Assembly (NCBI RefSeq): GCF_014649395.1
Contig: NZ_BMSY01000001.1
Span: forward strand, 310,001-374,000
Reading direction: 5' to 3'
Origin: Streptomyces aureoverticillatus
GTDB taxonomy: Bacteria; Actinomycetota; Actinomycetes; Streptomycetales; Streptomycetaceae
Length of the DNA: 64,000 nt
Shown here: piece by piece, positions 14,826-23,608 of the stretch
Numbering within the stretch: the first letter of the stretch is position 1
Layout: each line of letters starts with the position of its first letter
Made by a program: the position numbers and the translations under genes
The notes under the pieces: generated by a model
What the model saw: the letters and a program-made list of their open reading frames with translations, nothing else
The model's database searches: none
Told to the model about the DNA's origin: nothing

Positions 14826-17800
14826 CTATCGGCCCACAGGAGTGGTCCGGTCGGGCGGCCTGTCGGCCCGCTGCCCGTCCGCAGCCTCGTGCCCCGCACC
14901 GCCCGCGTCGGCGGCGTCCGCGGCCTCCTGTCCGTCCTCTCCCAGCAGAATCCGCTCGAGCTCGGCCCGGCCCGGCAGGTCCGTGGGGCGGACGGTCTCG
15001 CCACTGCGTACGTAGAGGAAGGCGGCCCGCACCGACTCCGGCGGCACGCCGTGCTGATCGGCCCAGGCGAGGCGGTAGACGGCGAGCTGGAGGGGGTCGG
15101 CGTTCTGGGTGCGGTTGGTCTTCCAGTCGACGATTTCGTACGTGGTGTCGTCGCCGTCGCCGTACTTGTAGACGGCGTCCATGCGGCCGCGGATGACGCG
15201 GCCCGCGATGGCGAGCTGGAAGGGGGCCTCGACGCGGTAGGGCGTGCGGTGGGCGTACTCGGTGCGCTCGAAGGCCTCCTTGAGGGCTTCGAGGTCGCGT
15301 TCGTCGGCGATCTCCGCCTCGCCCGGTCCGCCGCCCGGCAGTTCGTCCGGGCCGAGCATGGGCAGCCGCAGCTCTTCGAAGCGCGCCTCGACCCAGGCGT
15401 GGAAGCGGGTGCCGCGGCGGGCCGCGGGCTGCGGCGGCTGGGGCATGGGCCGCGCCAGCTCCTGCGCGAGCCCGTCCGGGTCGTCGGCCAGGCGCAGCAC
15501 CTGGGAGGCGGTGAGCGTGGCCGGCAGCGGGACGTCGCGGACGCTTTCGCGGGCGCGCAGCAGCTCGCCGGTGAGGGCGTCCAGGTCGCGGTCCCAGGAG
15601 GCGAGTGTGCGGGTCTCCTCCGGGGTGAGGTGCGGCCTCGCGTGCGGCACGCGCGCGTGCGGTGGGCGTGCCCGGGTCCAGGAATCCCACGCTGTGGGGT
15701 CGGCGTCCTCCGGGGGCTCGGCGTCGCCGTACGCAAGCTCGGCGTCGTCGTAAGCGTCTTCTCCGGAGACGTCGTCTTCGTGTTCTCCGTAGACGTCGTC
15801 TACGTAGGCACCCTCTTCGGCGTCTTCGTAGGCACCCTCTTGAGCCAGGGCCTCGTCGTCCGGCGGTGGCGGCCAGTCCGGGGCCGCGGCGGGGTGGGCC
15901 TCTTCGTGGGAGCGGGCGTCGTCCGCCGTCAGGCGGTCCAGGTGGGCGAGGACGGTGTCCGCGGCGGCGCGGCGGCGGGCCAGGGACGCGGCGTCGAGCG
16001 GGAGCGGCCAGACCTGGTCGGCCGTCTTCTCGTGCAGCGCCGGGTTCTCCTCGTCCTCCGCGGGCTCGTCCGCCCAGGCCTCGATCTCGCCGTGGCCGGC
16101 CGCGCAGTGGTCGTACAGGGCCTTCAGGAAGTCGGACGGGCCGCGCGGCTTCTTCTGGGTGGGGCCCCACCAGTGGCCCGAGCCGAGCAGGAGGCTGCGG
16201 GGGCGGGTGAACGTGACGTACCCGAGGCGGAGTTCCTCGGTGTGCTGGTGGTCCTTCATGTCCGCGTGGAAGGCCTTCATGCCCTTGGCGTCCCACGCGT
16301 CGATGTCGGGCAGGGTGTCGGCGTCGCCGCGCAGGGCGTGCGGCACGACCTTGGCCTGGGCCGTCCACTTCTCGCGTCCCTGGGCGCTCGGGAAGGTGCC
16401 GGTGACCAGGCCGGGCACGGCGACGACGTCCCACTCCAGGCCCTTGGACTTGTGGGCCGTGAGCACCTTGACGGTGTTCTCGCCGCCGGGCAGGGCGTTG
16501 TCGAGGCCCTTCTCGTACTGCGCGGCGGTGCGCAGGAAGCCGAGGAAGGCGAGCAGCGAGGCCGAGGGGTCGTTGGCGGCGAAGGAGGCGGCGACGTCGA
16601 GGAAGTTCGACAGGGTCTCGCGGCGGCGGGCGGCCAGGGCGTGCGGGGACGCGGAGAGCTCGACCTCCAGGCCGGTGACGGCGAGCACGCGGTGCAGGAC
16701 GTCCATCAGCGGGTCGGCCAGCGAGCGCCGCAGGTCGCGCAGTTCGGTGGCGAGGCGCGCGAACCGCACTCGCGCCTCGGCGGAGAACGGCAGACCGTCG
16801 TCTCCGGAGGCGTCTGCGGGCGCCTCCAGGAACGTGTCGAGCGCGTCCGCGAGCGATATCACCTCGGACGGGTCGACGCCCTCGACGGCCTCGGCGAGCC
16901 GCCGGTCGGGGTCGTCGGGCGCGCTGTGCCCGTGCCGCACGAGGAGGCGGGCGCGGCGGCCCAGGAGGGCGAGGTCGCGTGGCCCGATGCGCCAGCGCGG
17001 GCCGGTGAGCAGGCGCACCAGGGAGGCGTTGGCGCCCGGGTCCTGAAGGACTTCGCAGACGGCCACGAGGTCGGCGACCTCCGGCAGGTGCAGCAGGCCG
17101 GACAGGCCGACGACCTCCACGGGCACGTCGCGGGCGACGAGCGCGCCCTGGATCTCGGCGAAGTCGGTGGCCGTGCGGCACAGGACCGCGATCTCGCCGG
17201 GGGCCTTGCCGGTGGCCACGAGGTGGGCGATGGAGTCGGCGATCCAGGCGATCTCCTCGCCGTGCGTGCGCAGCAGCGCGCAGCGCACGCTGCCGTCGCG
17301 CTCGGCGCCCGGGGCGGGCCGCAGGGCCTCCACGCCCGCGTGCAGGGCGCGCAGGGGCTCGGCGAGGCCGTTGGCGAGGTCGAGGAGGCGGCCGCCGCTG
17401 CGGCGGTTCTCACTGAGGGCGTGGCGCTTGGCGGGGCGGCCGTCGGCGTGCGCGAAGTGCTCGGGGAAGTCGTCGAGGTTGGCCACGGAGGCGCCGCGCC
17501 AGCCGTAGATGGCCTGGCAGGGGTCGCCGACGGCGGTCACGGGGTGGCCGGTTCCGCCGCCGAACAGGCCCGCGAGGAGGACGCGTTGGGCCACCGACGT
17601 GTCCTGGTACTCATCGAGGAGGACGACGCGGAACTCCTCGCGCAGGATGGCGCCGACCTCCGCGCGGGTGCGGGCGAGGGTCGCGGAGTGGGCGATCTGG
17701 TCGCCGAAGTCGAGGAGGTCGCGGGCGCGCTTGGCGTCTCTGTACCGCTCGACGAGGCCGGTGAGCTCGGTGCGGGCGGCCGCCGTCTCGGGGACCTTGC

Positions 17801-18425
17801 GGAGGTCCGCGTTGGTGAGCTTGGCGCCCGCCAGGGTGCGCAGGAGTTCGGTGTCGTACGCCCGGAGTCTGCCGGGGTCCACGAGGTGCTCGGCGAGCTC
17901 GCTGTCGAGGGCCAGCAGGTCGCTGACGAGGTCCGGGAAGGAGCGGGTCAGCGCGGGATACGGGCCGGGGGCCTCGCGCAGCACGCGGGCGGCGAGCTGG
18001 AAGCGGGTGGCGTCGGCCAGCAGCCGGGCGGTCGGCTCCAGGCCGATGCGCAGGCCGTGGTCGGTGAGGAGGCGGCCCGCGAAGGCGTGGTACGTGGAGA
18101 TGACCGGCTCGCCCGGAGGGTTGTCGGGGTCCACCGCGTCCGGGTCGGTGACGCCCGCCTTGATCAGCGCCTTGCGCACCCGCTCGGCGAGCTCGCCCGC
18201 CGCCTTGTTCGTGAACGTCAGGCCGAGCACCTGCTCGGGGGCGACCTGGCCGGTGCCGACCAGCCACACCACGCGCGCGGCCATCACCGTCGTCTTCCCC
18301 GACCCGGCTCCGGCCACGATCACCTGCGGGGCGGGCGGCGCGGTGATGCAGGCCGTCTGCTCCGGGGTGAACGGGATGCCGAGGAGCTCTTTGAGCTGCT
18401 CGGGGTCGGTGAGGCGAGGAGACAC
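14826..18425 (-). CDS. adnB: AdnB-like helicase-nuclease subunit
   Basis: A roughly 1200-residue UvrD-like helicase with a C-terminal RecB-type nuclease. Motor motifs: TPEQTACITAPPAPQVIVAGAGSGKTT as two halves (motif I), VLLDEYQDTS (II), AVGDPCQAIYGWRGA (III), VKVLTAHKSKGLEWDVVAV (V) and VTFTRPRS (VI). The nuclease part has GRMDAVYKYG and YEIVDWKTN, giving the GxD and DxK metal-binding residues. This is the layout of AdnB, the partner of AdnA in double-strand-break end resection. An acidic Glu/Asp/Tyr-rich insert lies around residues 830-890. Start is uncertain: GTG 18425 gives SPRLTDPEQLKELLG; GTG 18449 and TTG 18455 are in frame, none with a good ribosome site. A lipoprotein gene separates it from adnA. 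Confidence 0.88.
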   Translation of the reverse strand: MSPRLTDPEQLKELLGIPFTPEQTACITAPPAPQVIVAGAGSGKTTVMAARVVWLVGTGQVAPEQVLGLTFTNKAAGELAERVRKALIKAGVTDPDAVDPDNPPGEPVISTYHAFAGRLLTDHGLRIGLEPTARLLADATRFQLAARVLREAPGPYPALTRSFPDLVSDLLALDSELAEHLVDPGRLRAYDTELLRTLAGAKLTNADLRKVPETAAARTELTGLVERYRDAKRARDLLDFGDQIAHSATLARTRAEVGAILREEFRVVLLDEYQDTSVAQRVLLAGLFGGGTGHPVTAVGDPCQAIYGWRGASVANLDDFPEHFAHADGRPAKRHALSENRRSGGRLLDLANGLAEPLRALHAGVEALRPAPGAERDGSVRCALLRTHGEEIAWIADSIAHLVATGKAPGEIAVLCRTATDFAEIQGALVARDVPVEVVGLSGLLHLPEVADLVAVCEVLQDPGANASLVRLLTGPRWRIGPRDLALLGRRARLLVRHGHSAPDDPDRRLAEAVEGVDPSEVISLADALDTFLEAPADASGDDGLPFSAEARVRFARLATELRDLRRSLADPLMDVLHRVLAVTGLEVELSASPHALAARRRETLSNFLDVAASFAANDPSASLLAFLGFLRTAAQYEKGLDNALPGGENTVKVLTAHKSKGLEWDVVAVPGLVTGTFPSAQGREKWTAQAKVVPHALRGDADTLPDIDAWDAKGMKAFHADMKDHQHTEELRLGYVTFTRPRSLLLGSGHWWGPTQKKPRGPSDFLKALYDHCAAGHGEIEAWADEPAEDEENPALHEKTADQVWPLPLDAASLARRRAAADTVLAHLDRLTADDARSHEEAHPAAAPDWPPPPDDEALAQEGAYEDAEEGAYVDDVYGEHEDDVSGEDAYDDAELAYGDAEPPEDADPTAWDSWTRARPPHARVPHARPHLTPEETRTLASWDRDLDALTGELLRARESVRDVPLPATLTASQVLRLADDPDGLAQELARPMPQPPQPAARRGTRFHAWVEARFEELRLPMLGPDELPGGGPGEAEIADERDLEALKEAFERTEYAHRTPYRVEAPFQLAIAGRVIRGRMDAVYKYGDGDDTTYEIVDWKTNRTQNADPLQLAVYRLAWADQHGVPPESVRAAFLYVRSGETVRPTDLPGRAELERILLGEDGQEAADAADAGGAGHEAADGQRADRPPDRTTPVGR

Positions 18426-18524
18426 GTGAGAGAGGCTAGCGGCGGCCACTGACAACCGGGGCGGGACGGGTTCGTCCGTCGCCGCCGCCCGCGTCCGTGG
18501 CCGCCGTCGCGGGAACGGGGCGGA

Positions 18525-19220
18525 TCAGAGGCCCGCCAGCTCCTTCTGGTCGACGACCTCGCCGGACGCCGGGGCCTTGACGTCGACGGGCTCGCCGTAG
18601 CCGCTGAAGGTCGCCGTGCCCTTCTCATCACCGTCGTTGGTGACCTTCAGGAAGTAGGGCTTGCCCTCCATGGCGACGTAGAACGTGGTGGTCTCGTCGC
18701 CCTTCTTCTTGACGAGGACGGCGGCCTTCTTGCCGTCGACCTCGGCGTCCTTCCCCCGCTTGAGGCCCTTGAGCTTCTTGCTCTGGAACATGTCGCCGAA
18801 CGCGCAGGAGCTCTGCCCCTGGGAGGGCTGCTTCACCCAACGCCCCTTGACGCGTCCGGCGACGGTGGAGCCGACCCGCGCCTTCCAGAACTTCTCCTCG
18901 GCCTTCACGTACGAGGACTTGCCGACGGTGAGAAGCTCGGTGTGGCCGTTCTTGGGCGAGTCGATCGTGGCCTTGCAGTCGCCTCCCTTGACGGAGGAGA
19001 ACACGCCGACGGCCTTCCCGCTGCCCTCCTTGACCTCGCTCTTCATCGTGAAGGAGCCCGAGTTCTTGGAGGCCTTGGAAGCCTTGTTGGCGATCTTGTC
19101 GGCCTTCATGCCCTCGAAGGGGTCCTTGGCGCCGTCGTCGTCGCTGCTGCAGCCCGTGATGCCGATGACGGCGGCGACGCAGGCGGCTGCCGCTGCCAGG
19201 AGCTTCCGGTTGGCTGCCAT
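18525..19220 (-). CDS. Secreted lipoprotein, LppX/LprG-like
   Basis: A 231-residue lipoprotein: basic start MAANRKLL, a hydrophobic stretch AAAAACVAAVIGI and the lipobox ITGC at residue 24, followed by an acidic SSDDD spacer. The mature part, with GSFTMKSEV, SYVKAEEKFWKARVG, FYVAMEGKPYFLKV and a C-terminal FSGYGEPVDVKAP, resembles the LolA-like fold of LppX/LprG proteins that carry lipids. ATG 19220 has GAGGAG upstream; an in-frame start at 19262 lies before it. A second lipoprotein of the same type is at 60707-61489. It lies between adnA and adnB, with no obvious link to DNA repair. Confidence 0.85.
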   Translation of the reverse strand: MAANRKLLAAAAACVAAVIGITGCSSDDDGAKDPFEGMKADKIANKASKASKNSGSFTMKSEVKEGSGKAVGVFSSVKGGDCKATIDSPKNGHTELLTVGKSSYVKAEEKFWKARVGSTVAGRVKGRWVKQPSQGQSSCAFGDMFQSKKLKGLKRGKDAEVDGKKAAVLVKKKGDETTTFYVAMEGKPYFLKVTNDGDEKGTATFSGYGEPVDVKAPASGEVVDQKELAGL

Positions 19221-19340
19221 GTGTGTTTCTCCTCGGAAAGACGTCAGGTTCACCGCGACCATAGATGGCCTGTGAGAGTGCTATGAGCGCGGGTGAGGAG
19301 ACGTGACGTTGGACACCGGTGGGTGGCGGTGCGGCGCGGG

Positions 19341-22300
19341 TCACTCCACGATCTGGCGCCCCTCCGGGCGGGCGCTGCACGACGCGCGGAAGGCGCAGTG
19401 CGTGCAGTGCTGGCCCGTCGTGGGTGTGAAGCGCTCGTCGAGGACCTTGCCCGCCGCGGTGGCGAGGAGGTCGCCGATCCAGTCGCCCTCGCCTTGCGGC
19501 AGGGGCTCCTGGGCCTGGATCTTCGGCAGCGCGTCGCCGCCGTCCTTCTTGGCGGCGCCCTGGCGCAGCTGGACCAGTTCCGCGCCGCCCACGTCGGGGC
19601 GTACGCCTTCGAAGACGTCGTCGGCCGCGCCCTCGCGCACCGCGAGCTGGTAGACGGCGAGTTGCGGGTGGCGGGCGACATCGGCGGCGGTCGGGGCCTG
19701 CTTGCCGGTCTTGAAGTCCACTACGTAGGCGCGGCCTTCGCCGTCGCGCTCGACGCGGTCCATGGAGCCGCGTACGCGCACTTCGTAGGGTCCCGCTTCG
19801 AGCGTCACGTCGAAGGCGTGCTCGCTGGCGACCGGGGTGCGGCCCGAACCGACGTGCCACTGGAGGAAGCGTTCGAGCGCCACGCGCGCGTGCTCCTTCT
19901 CCTGAGCCGACTTCCAGGGCGCGTCGAAGGCGAGGGCGTCCCAGACGGAGTCGAGGCGTTCCATGAGGACGTCGAGGTCGGCGGGCGTACGTCCGGAGGC
20001 GACCTCGTCGGCCAGGACGTGCACGACGTTGCCGAAGCCCTGGGCCGCGGTCGCGGGGGCGTCGGCCTTCACCTCGCGGCCCAGGAACCACTGCAGGGCG
20101 CAGGTGTTGGCGAGCTGGTCGAGCGCGCTTCCGGAGAGGACGACCGGCTTGTCGCGGTCCCTCAGGGGCACCGCGCTCGCCGTCGGCTCGAACATGCCCC
20201 ACCAGCGATGCGGGTGCGCGGACGGGACCAGCGGGCGCCCGTCGGCGTCGGCGAGCGCGGCGAGGCGGGCCAGACGCCGAGCCGCGGCCTCGCGCAGGGC
20301 GTCGGAGGCGCCCGGGTCCACGGTGGTGGCGCGCAGCTCCGCGACGAGCGCGGCCACCGACAGCGGGCGGCGTGGGCGGCCGGTCACGTCCTTGGGCTCG
20401 ACGCCGAGTTCGGTGAGGAAACGCGAGGGCTGGTCGCCGTCGTCGGCGGGCGCCTTGACGGCGGTCACGACGAGGCGTTCTCGCGCGCGCGTGGCGGCGA
20501 CGTAGAACAAACGGCGCTCTTCGGAGAGGAGTGCTCCCGGGGTCAGGGGCTCGGCGATGCCGTCACGTCCGATGCGGTCGGCCTCCAGCAGGGAGCCGCG
20601 GCGGCGCAGGTCGGGCCAGAGGCCCTCCTGGACGCCGGCGACCACCACGAGCCGCCATTCGAGGCCCTTGGAGCGGTGTGCCGTCATCAGGCGTACGGCG
20701 TCGGGGCGCACGGCGCGGCGCGTGAGCGTGTCCGCGGCGATGTCCTGTGCCTCGATCTCGTCGAGGAAGTTGAGGGCGCCGCGGCCGCCGGTGCGTTCCT
20801 CGGCGCGGGCCGCGGTGGCGAACAGGGCGCAGACCGCGTCGAGGTCGCGGTCGGCGTTGCGGCCCGCCGCGCCGCCGCGCCGCGCGGTGCGCTCCAGGCG
20901 GCGCGGCCAGGGCGTGCCGTCCCACAGGTCCCACAGCGCCTGCTCGGCGGTGCCGCCGTCCGCGAGCCGCTTCCTGGCCCGGCTCAGCAGTTCGCCGAGG
21001 CGCTGGGCGCCCTTCGCGTACGAGGGGTCGTGCGCGGTCAGCCGCTCCGGCTCGGCGAGCGCGCGGGCCAGCAACTCGTCGGAGGGCGGCGGCAGGTGGT
21101 TGCCCCCGGCCCGCTCCTCCTCCCGCAGGGCCCGGCCGAGGCGCCGCAGGTCGGCGGCGTCCATGCTCGCGAGGGGCGAGGTGAGGAGGGTGAGGGCGGT
21201 CTCGGTGTCGAGCCAGGCGGGGGTGGTGGGCGTGGCGTCGCCCGAGTCGTCGGACGACGACTCCTGGGGCGACGGTTCGCTGGAAGCCGCCTCCTTGGAC
21301 GCCGCCTCCGTAGACGACGATTCCGCGGACTCCGGCTCGTCCGGCTCGTCCGGCTCGTCTGACGCCGCAGACTCCGGCTCGTCTGGCGCCGCCGACTCGT
21401 CCCGCTCCCCCAGGTCGTCCGGGCCCTCCGGGCCGTCCGGGACCCCCCGCTCCCCCACGCCCTCCCCCGACTCCGCCCGCGCCACCGCCCGCAGTGCCGT
21501 CAGCAGGGCCGTCACCGCGGGCTCGTGGCGCAGGGGGATGTCGTCGCCGTCTATGTCCAGCGGGACGCCCGCCGCGGTGAGGCTGCGGCGGACGGACGGG
21601 ATGGTGCGGGCGCCGGCGCGGACGAGGACGGCCATCTCGCTCCAGGGGATGCCGTCCTCCAGGTGTGCGCGGCGCAGGATGTCCGCGATGTTGTCGAGCT
21701 CCGTGCCGGCCGTCGGGTACGTACGGACGTCGACGCGGCCGCCGTCCCTGGCGGCCGTCAGCTCCCGGTGGGCGCGCACCTTCTCCGCGGGCAGCCGGGT
21801 GAGCGGCATGCGCGCGGTGAGCAGGCGGGTGGCCGCCAGGAGCCGCGCCCCCGACCTCCGGGACGTCGTCAGGACCTCGACCGGCGCGGGCGTGCCGTCC
21901 GCGCGCGGGAAGTCCGCCGGGAACTGGAGGATGCCGTTCACGTCGGCGCCCCGGAAGGCGTAGATCGACTGATCGGGGTCTCCGAAGGCGACGAGGTCGC
22001 GGCCGCCGCCCGCAAGGGCGTGCAGGAGGCGCACCTGGGAGGGGTCGGTGTCCTGGTACTCGTCGACGAACACCGTGTCGTACTGGGCCGCCAGCGCGCG
22101 GGCGACCTCGGGGCGGCGGGCGAGCAGCACCGCGCGGTGCACCAGCTCCGCGTAGTCGAGCACGCCCTGCATGTCGAGCACGTCCAGGTACTCGGCGAGG
22201 AACGCCGCCGCCGCACGCCAGTCGGGGCGCCCGCCGCGCCGGGCGAAGGCGTCCAGGGCGGCCGGGCCGAGGCCCAGTTCGCGGCTGCGCGCGAGCACGG

Positions 22301-22871
22301 CGCGCACCTCGTCGGCGAAGCCGCGCGTGGTGAGGCAGGCGCGCAGCTCGTCCGGCCAGCGCACCCGCGCGAGGCCCTCCCGCGCGAGGTCGGTCTGGCC
22401 GGCGAGGAGTTCACGTACCGCCACGTCCTGCTCGGGTCCCGACAGCAGCCGCAGGGGTTCGACGAAGAGGTCGGCGTCCTGGTGGGCGCGGACGAGGGCG
22501 TAGCAGAACGAGTGGAACGTGGTCGCCTGCGGGGCGTCGGCGGCGCCTATGCGATGCGCCATCCGGTCGCGCAGCTCGACGGCGGCCCTGCGGCTGAACG
22601 TGAGCACCAGGACGCGCTCGGGATCCGTCCCCTTGGCCACCCGCGCGGCCACCGCCTCCACCAGGGTGGTGGTCTTGCCGGTGCCCGGACCTGCGAGAAC
22701 GAGCATCGGACCGCCCGCATGGTCAACCACGGCGCGCTGCTGTGCGTCCAGGTGAGGGGGATCCGCAGGGACCGGCGGGGTACGCACCAGTCGATAGGCA
22801 CCCGGGTTCCCCTGTCGTACCTGCGGGTGCGACGGGTGCCGGGCGTGCCGAACGGATGAAGTGGAGCTCAC
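19341..22871 (-). CDS. adnA: AdnA-like helicase-nuclease subunit
   Basis: A 1176-residue UvrD-family helicase-nuclease. Motor motifs: LDAQQRAVVDHAGGPMLVLAG then GPGTGKTTTLVEAVAA (motif I), TVFVDEYQDTDPSQV (II), AFGDPDQSIYAFRGA (III), VRLMTAHRSKGLEWRLVVV (V), FYVAATRARE (VI). The C-terminal RecB nuclease has SMDRVERDG and AYVVDFKTGK, and ends with Cys residues (QHCTHCAFRASC) that fit the Fe-S cluster of AddB/AdnA-type nucleases. It pairs with AdnB for end resection. A Ser/Glu/Pro-rich insert of repeated SDEPDEPDEPES-type residues lies around 470-560. GTG 22871 is the chosen start. The promoter probably lies in the 168 bp before it. Confidence 0.9.
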   Translation of the reverse strand: MSSTSSVRHARHPSHPQVRQGNPGAYRLVRTPPVPADPPHLDAQQRAVVDHAGGPMLVLAGPGTGKTTTLVEAVAARVAKGTDPERVLVLTFSRRAAVELRDRMAHRIGAADAPQATTFHSFCYALVRAHQDADLFVEPLRLLSGPEQDVAVRELLAGQTDLAREGLARVRWPDELRACLTTRGFADEVRAVLARSRELGLGPAALDAFARRGGRPDWRAAAAFLAEYLDVLDMQGVLDYAELVHRAVLLARRPEVARALAAQYDTVFVDEYQDTDPSQVRLLHALAGGGRDLVAFGDPDQSIYAFRGADVNGILQFPADFPRADGTPAPVEVLTTSRRSGARLLAATRLLTARMPLTRLPAEKVRAHRELTAARDGGRVDVRTYPTAGTELDNIADILRRAHLEDGIPWSEMAVLVRAGARTIPSVRRSLTAAGVPLDIDGDDIPLRHEPAVTALLTALRAVARAESGEGVGERGVPDGPEGPDDLGERDESAAPDEPESAASDEPDEPDEPESAESSSTEAASKEAASSEPSPQESSSDDSGDATPTTPAWLDTETALTLLTSPLASMDAADLRRLGRALREEERAGGNHLPPPSDELLARALAEPERLTAHDPSYAKGAQRLGELLSRARKRLADGGTAEQALWDLWDGTPWPRRLERTARRGGAAGRNADRDLDAVCALFATAARAEERTGGRGALNFLDEIEAQDIAADTLTRRAVRPDAVRLMTAHRSKGLEWRLVVVAGVQEGLWPDLRRRGSLLEADRIGRDGIAEPLTPGALLSEERRLFYVAATRARERLVVTAVKAPADDGDQPSRFLTELGVEPKDVTGRPRRPLSVAALVAELRATTVDPGASDALREAAARRLARLAALADADGRPLVPSAHPHRWWGMFEPTASAVPLRDRDKPVVLSGSALDQLANTCALQWFLGREVKADAPATAAQGFGNVVHVLADEVASGRTPADLDVLMERLDSVWDALAFDAPWKSAQEKEHARVALERFLQWHVGSGRTPVASEHAFDVTLEAGPYEVRVRGSMDRVERDGEGRAYVVDFKTGKQAPTAADVARHPQLAVYQLAVREGAADDVFEGVRPDVGGAELVQLRQGAAKKDGGDALPKIQAQEPLPQGEGDWIGDLLATAAGKVLDERFTPTTGQHCTHCAFRASCSARPEGRQIVE

Positions 22872-23039
22872 GTGGATCGCCGGTCCTGGTGGGTGTACTG
22901 GTCGAGGTGCGGCTGTGCGACAGCTGCGGGATGAGTGTGAATGCGTGCTGTCGACGCTACGCCAGCGGATGCGCGGGGTGCGTGGCTTCCCCCGTACGGG
23001 CCACCGGTCCGCCGCCGGTCCTGTGCGTGGCGGAAGCTG

Positions 23040-23435
23040 TCAGGTGTGAGCCTCCGGAGCCACGTCCGCCGTGCCGCCGTCCCAGCGCGCCCTGCGCATG
23101 TCCAGCCGGGGCATGCTCCGCTCGGCAGCGCGGCCCACCTCGCGCAGGGGGGTGCCCTCCGCGCGGTAGGCCTCCAGGGCGCGCAGTTCGTGGCCCGGCA
23201 GCAGCACGCCGTCCGAGCGCACCACGCGCCACCACGGCACCGCGCCTCCGTAGAGCGCCATCACGCGGCCGACCTGGCGCGGGCCGCCCTCCTCCAGCCA
23301 CTCCGCGATGTCCCCGTACGTCATCACGCGTCCCGGAGGGATTTGTTCCGCCACATCCAGGACCCGCTCCGCGTACTCCGGCAGCTCCGCTTCGTACCCC
23401 GACGGCTCCGCTTCCGATCGGCTCTCCTCGCTCAT
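23040..23435 (-). CDS. Alkyltransferase-like (ATL) DNA-binding protein, MGMT family
   Basis: A 131-residue protein with the winged-helix part of O6-alkylguanine methyltransferases: QIPPGRVMTYGDIAEWLEE with the recognition-helix Arg/Tyr, and GGPRQVGRVMALYGG containing the base-flipping Arg. The active-site PCHR of true MGMT is replaced by PWWR, so there is no acceptor Cys. Proteins with Trp here are ATL proteins, which bind O6-alkylguanine and hand it to nucleotide excision repair. ATG 23435 fits the usual family start; an in-frame ATG nine bases earlier is possible. It lies upstream of adnA, in the same direction, inside a DNA-repair gene block. Confidence 0.88.
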   Translation of the reverse strand: MSEESRSEAEPSGYEAELPEYAERVLDVAEQIPPGRVMTYGDIAEWLEEGGPRQVGRVMALYGGAVPWWRVVRSDGVLLPGHELRALEAYRAEGTPLREVGRAAERSMPRLDMRRARWDGGTADVAPEAHT

Positions 23436-23608
23436 CCGGCCCATCCTGCCGCATGGCACCGACACGGTGACGGCCCCGCGACGGAGCGTGCGACAGCGCA
23501 GGCAACAGCGGCCGAAGTGGCAAATCGTGACCGTTTCGCGCCCCCGGATTGCCCCCTGATGCCCCCCGTTGTCAGCAGGGCATGCCACCATCATGCGGGC
23601 GGTGACTG

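Noticed and set aside
14514..18452. A 1312-codon open frame on the plus strand
   Set aside because: It is the mirror of the adnB gene. High GC leaves the antisense frame open; the translation is low-complexity Ala/Gly/Arg/Val with no family, and no ribosome site precedes it.
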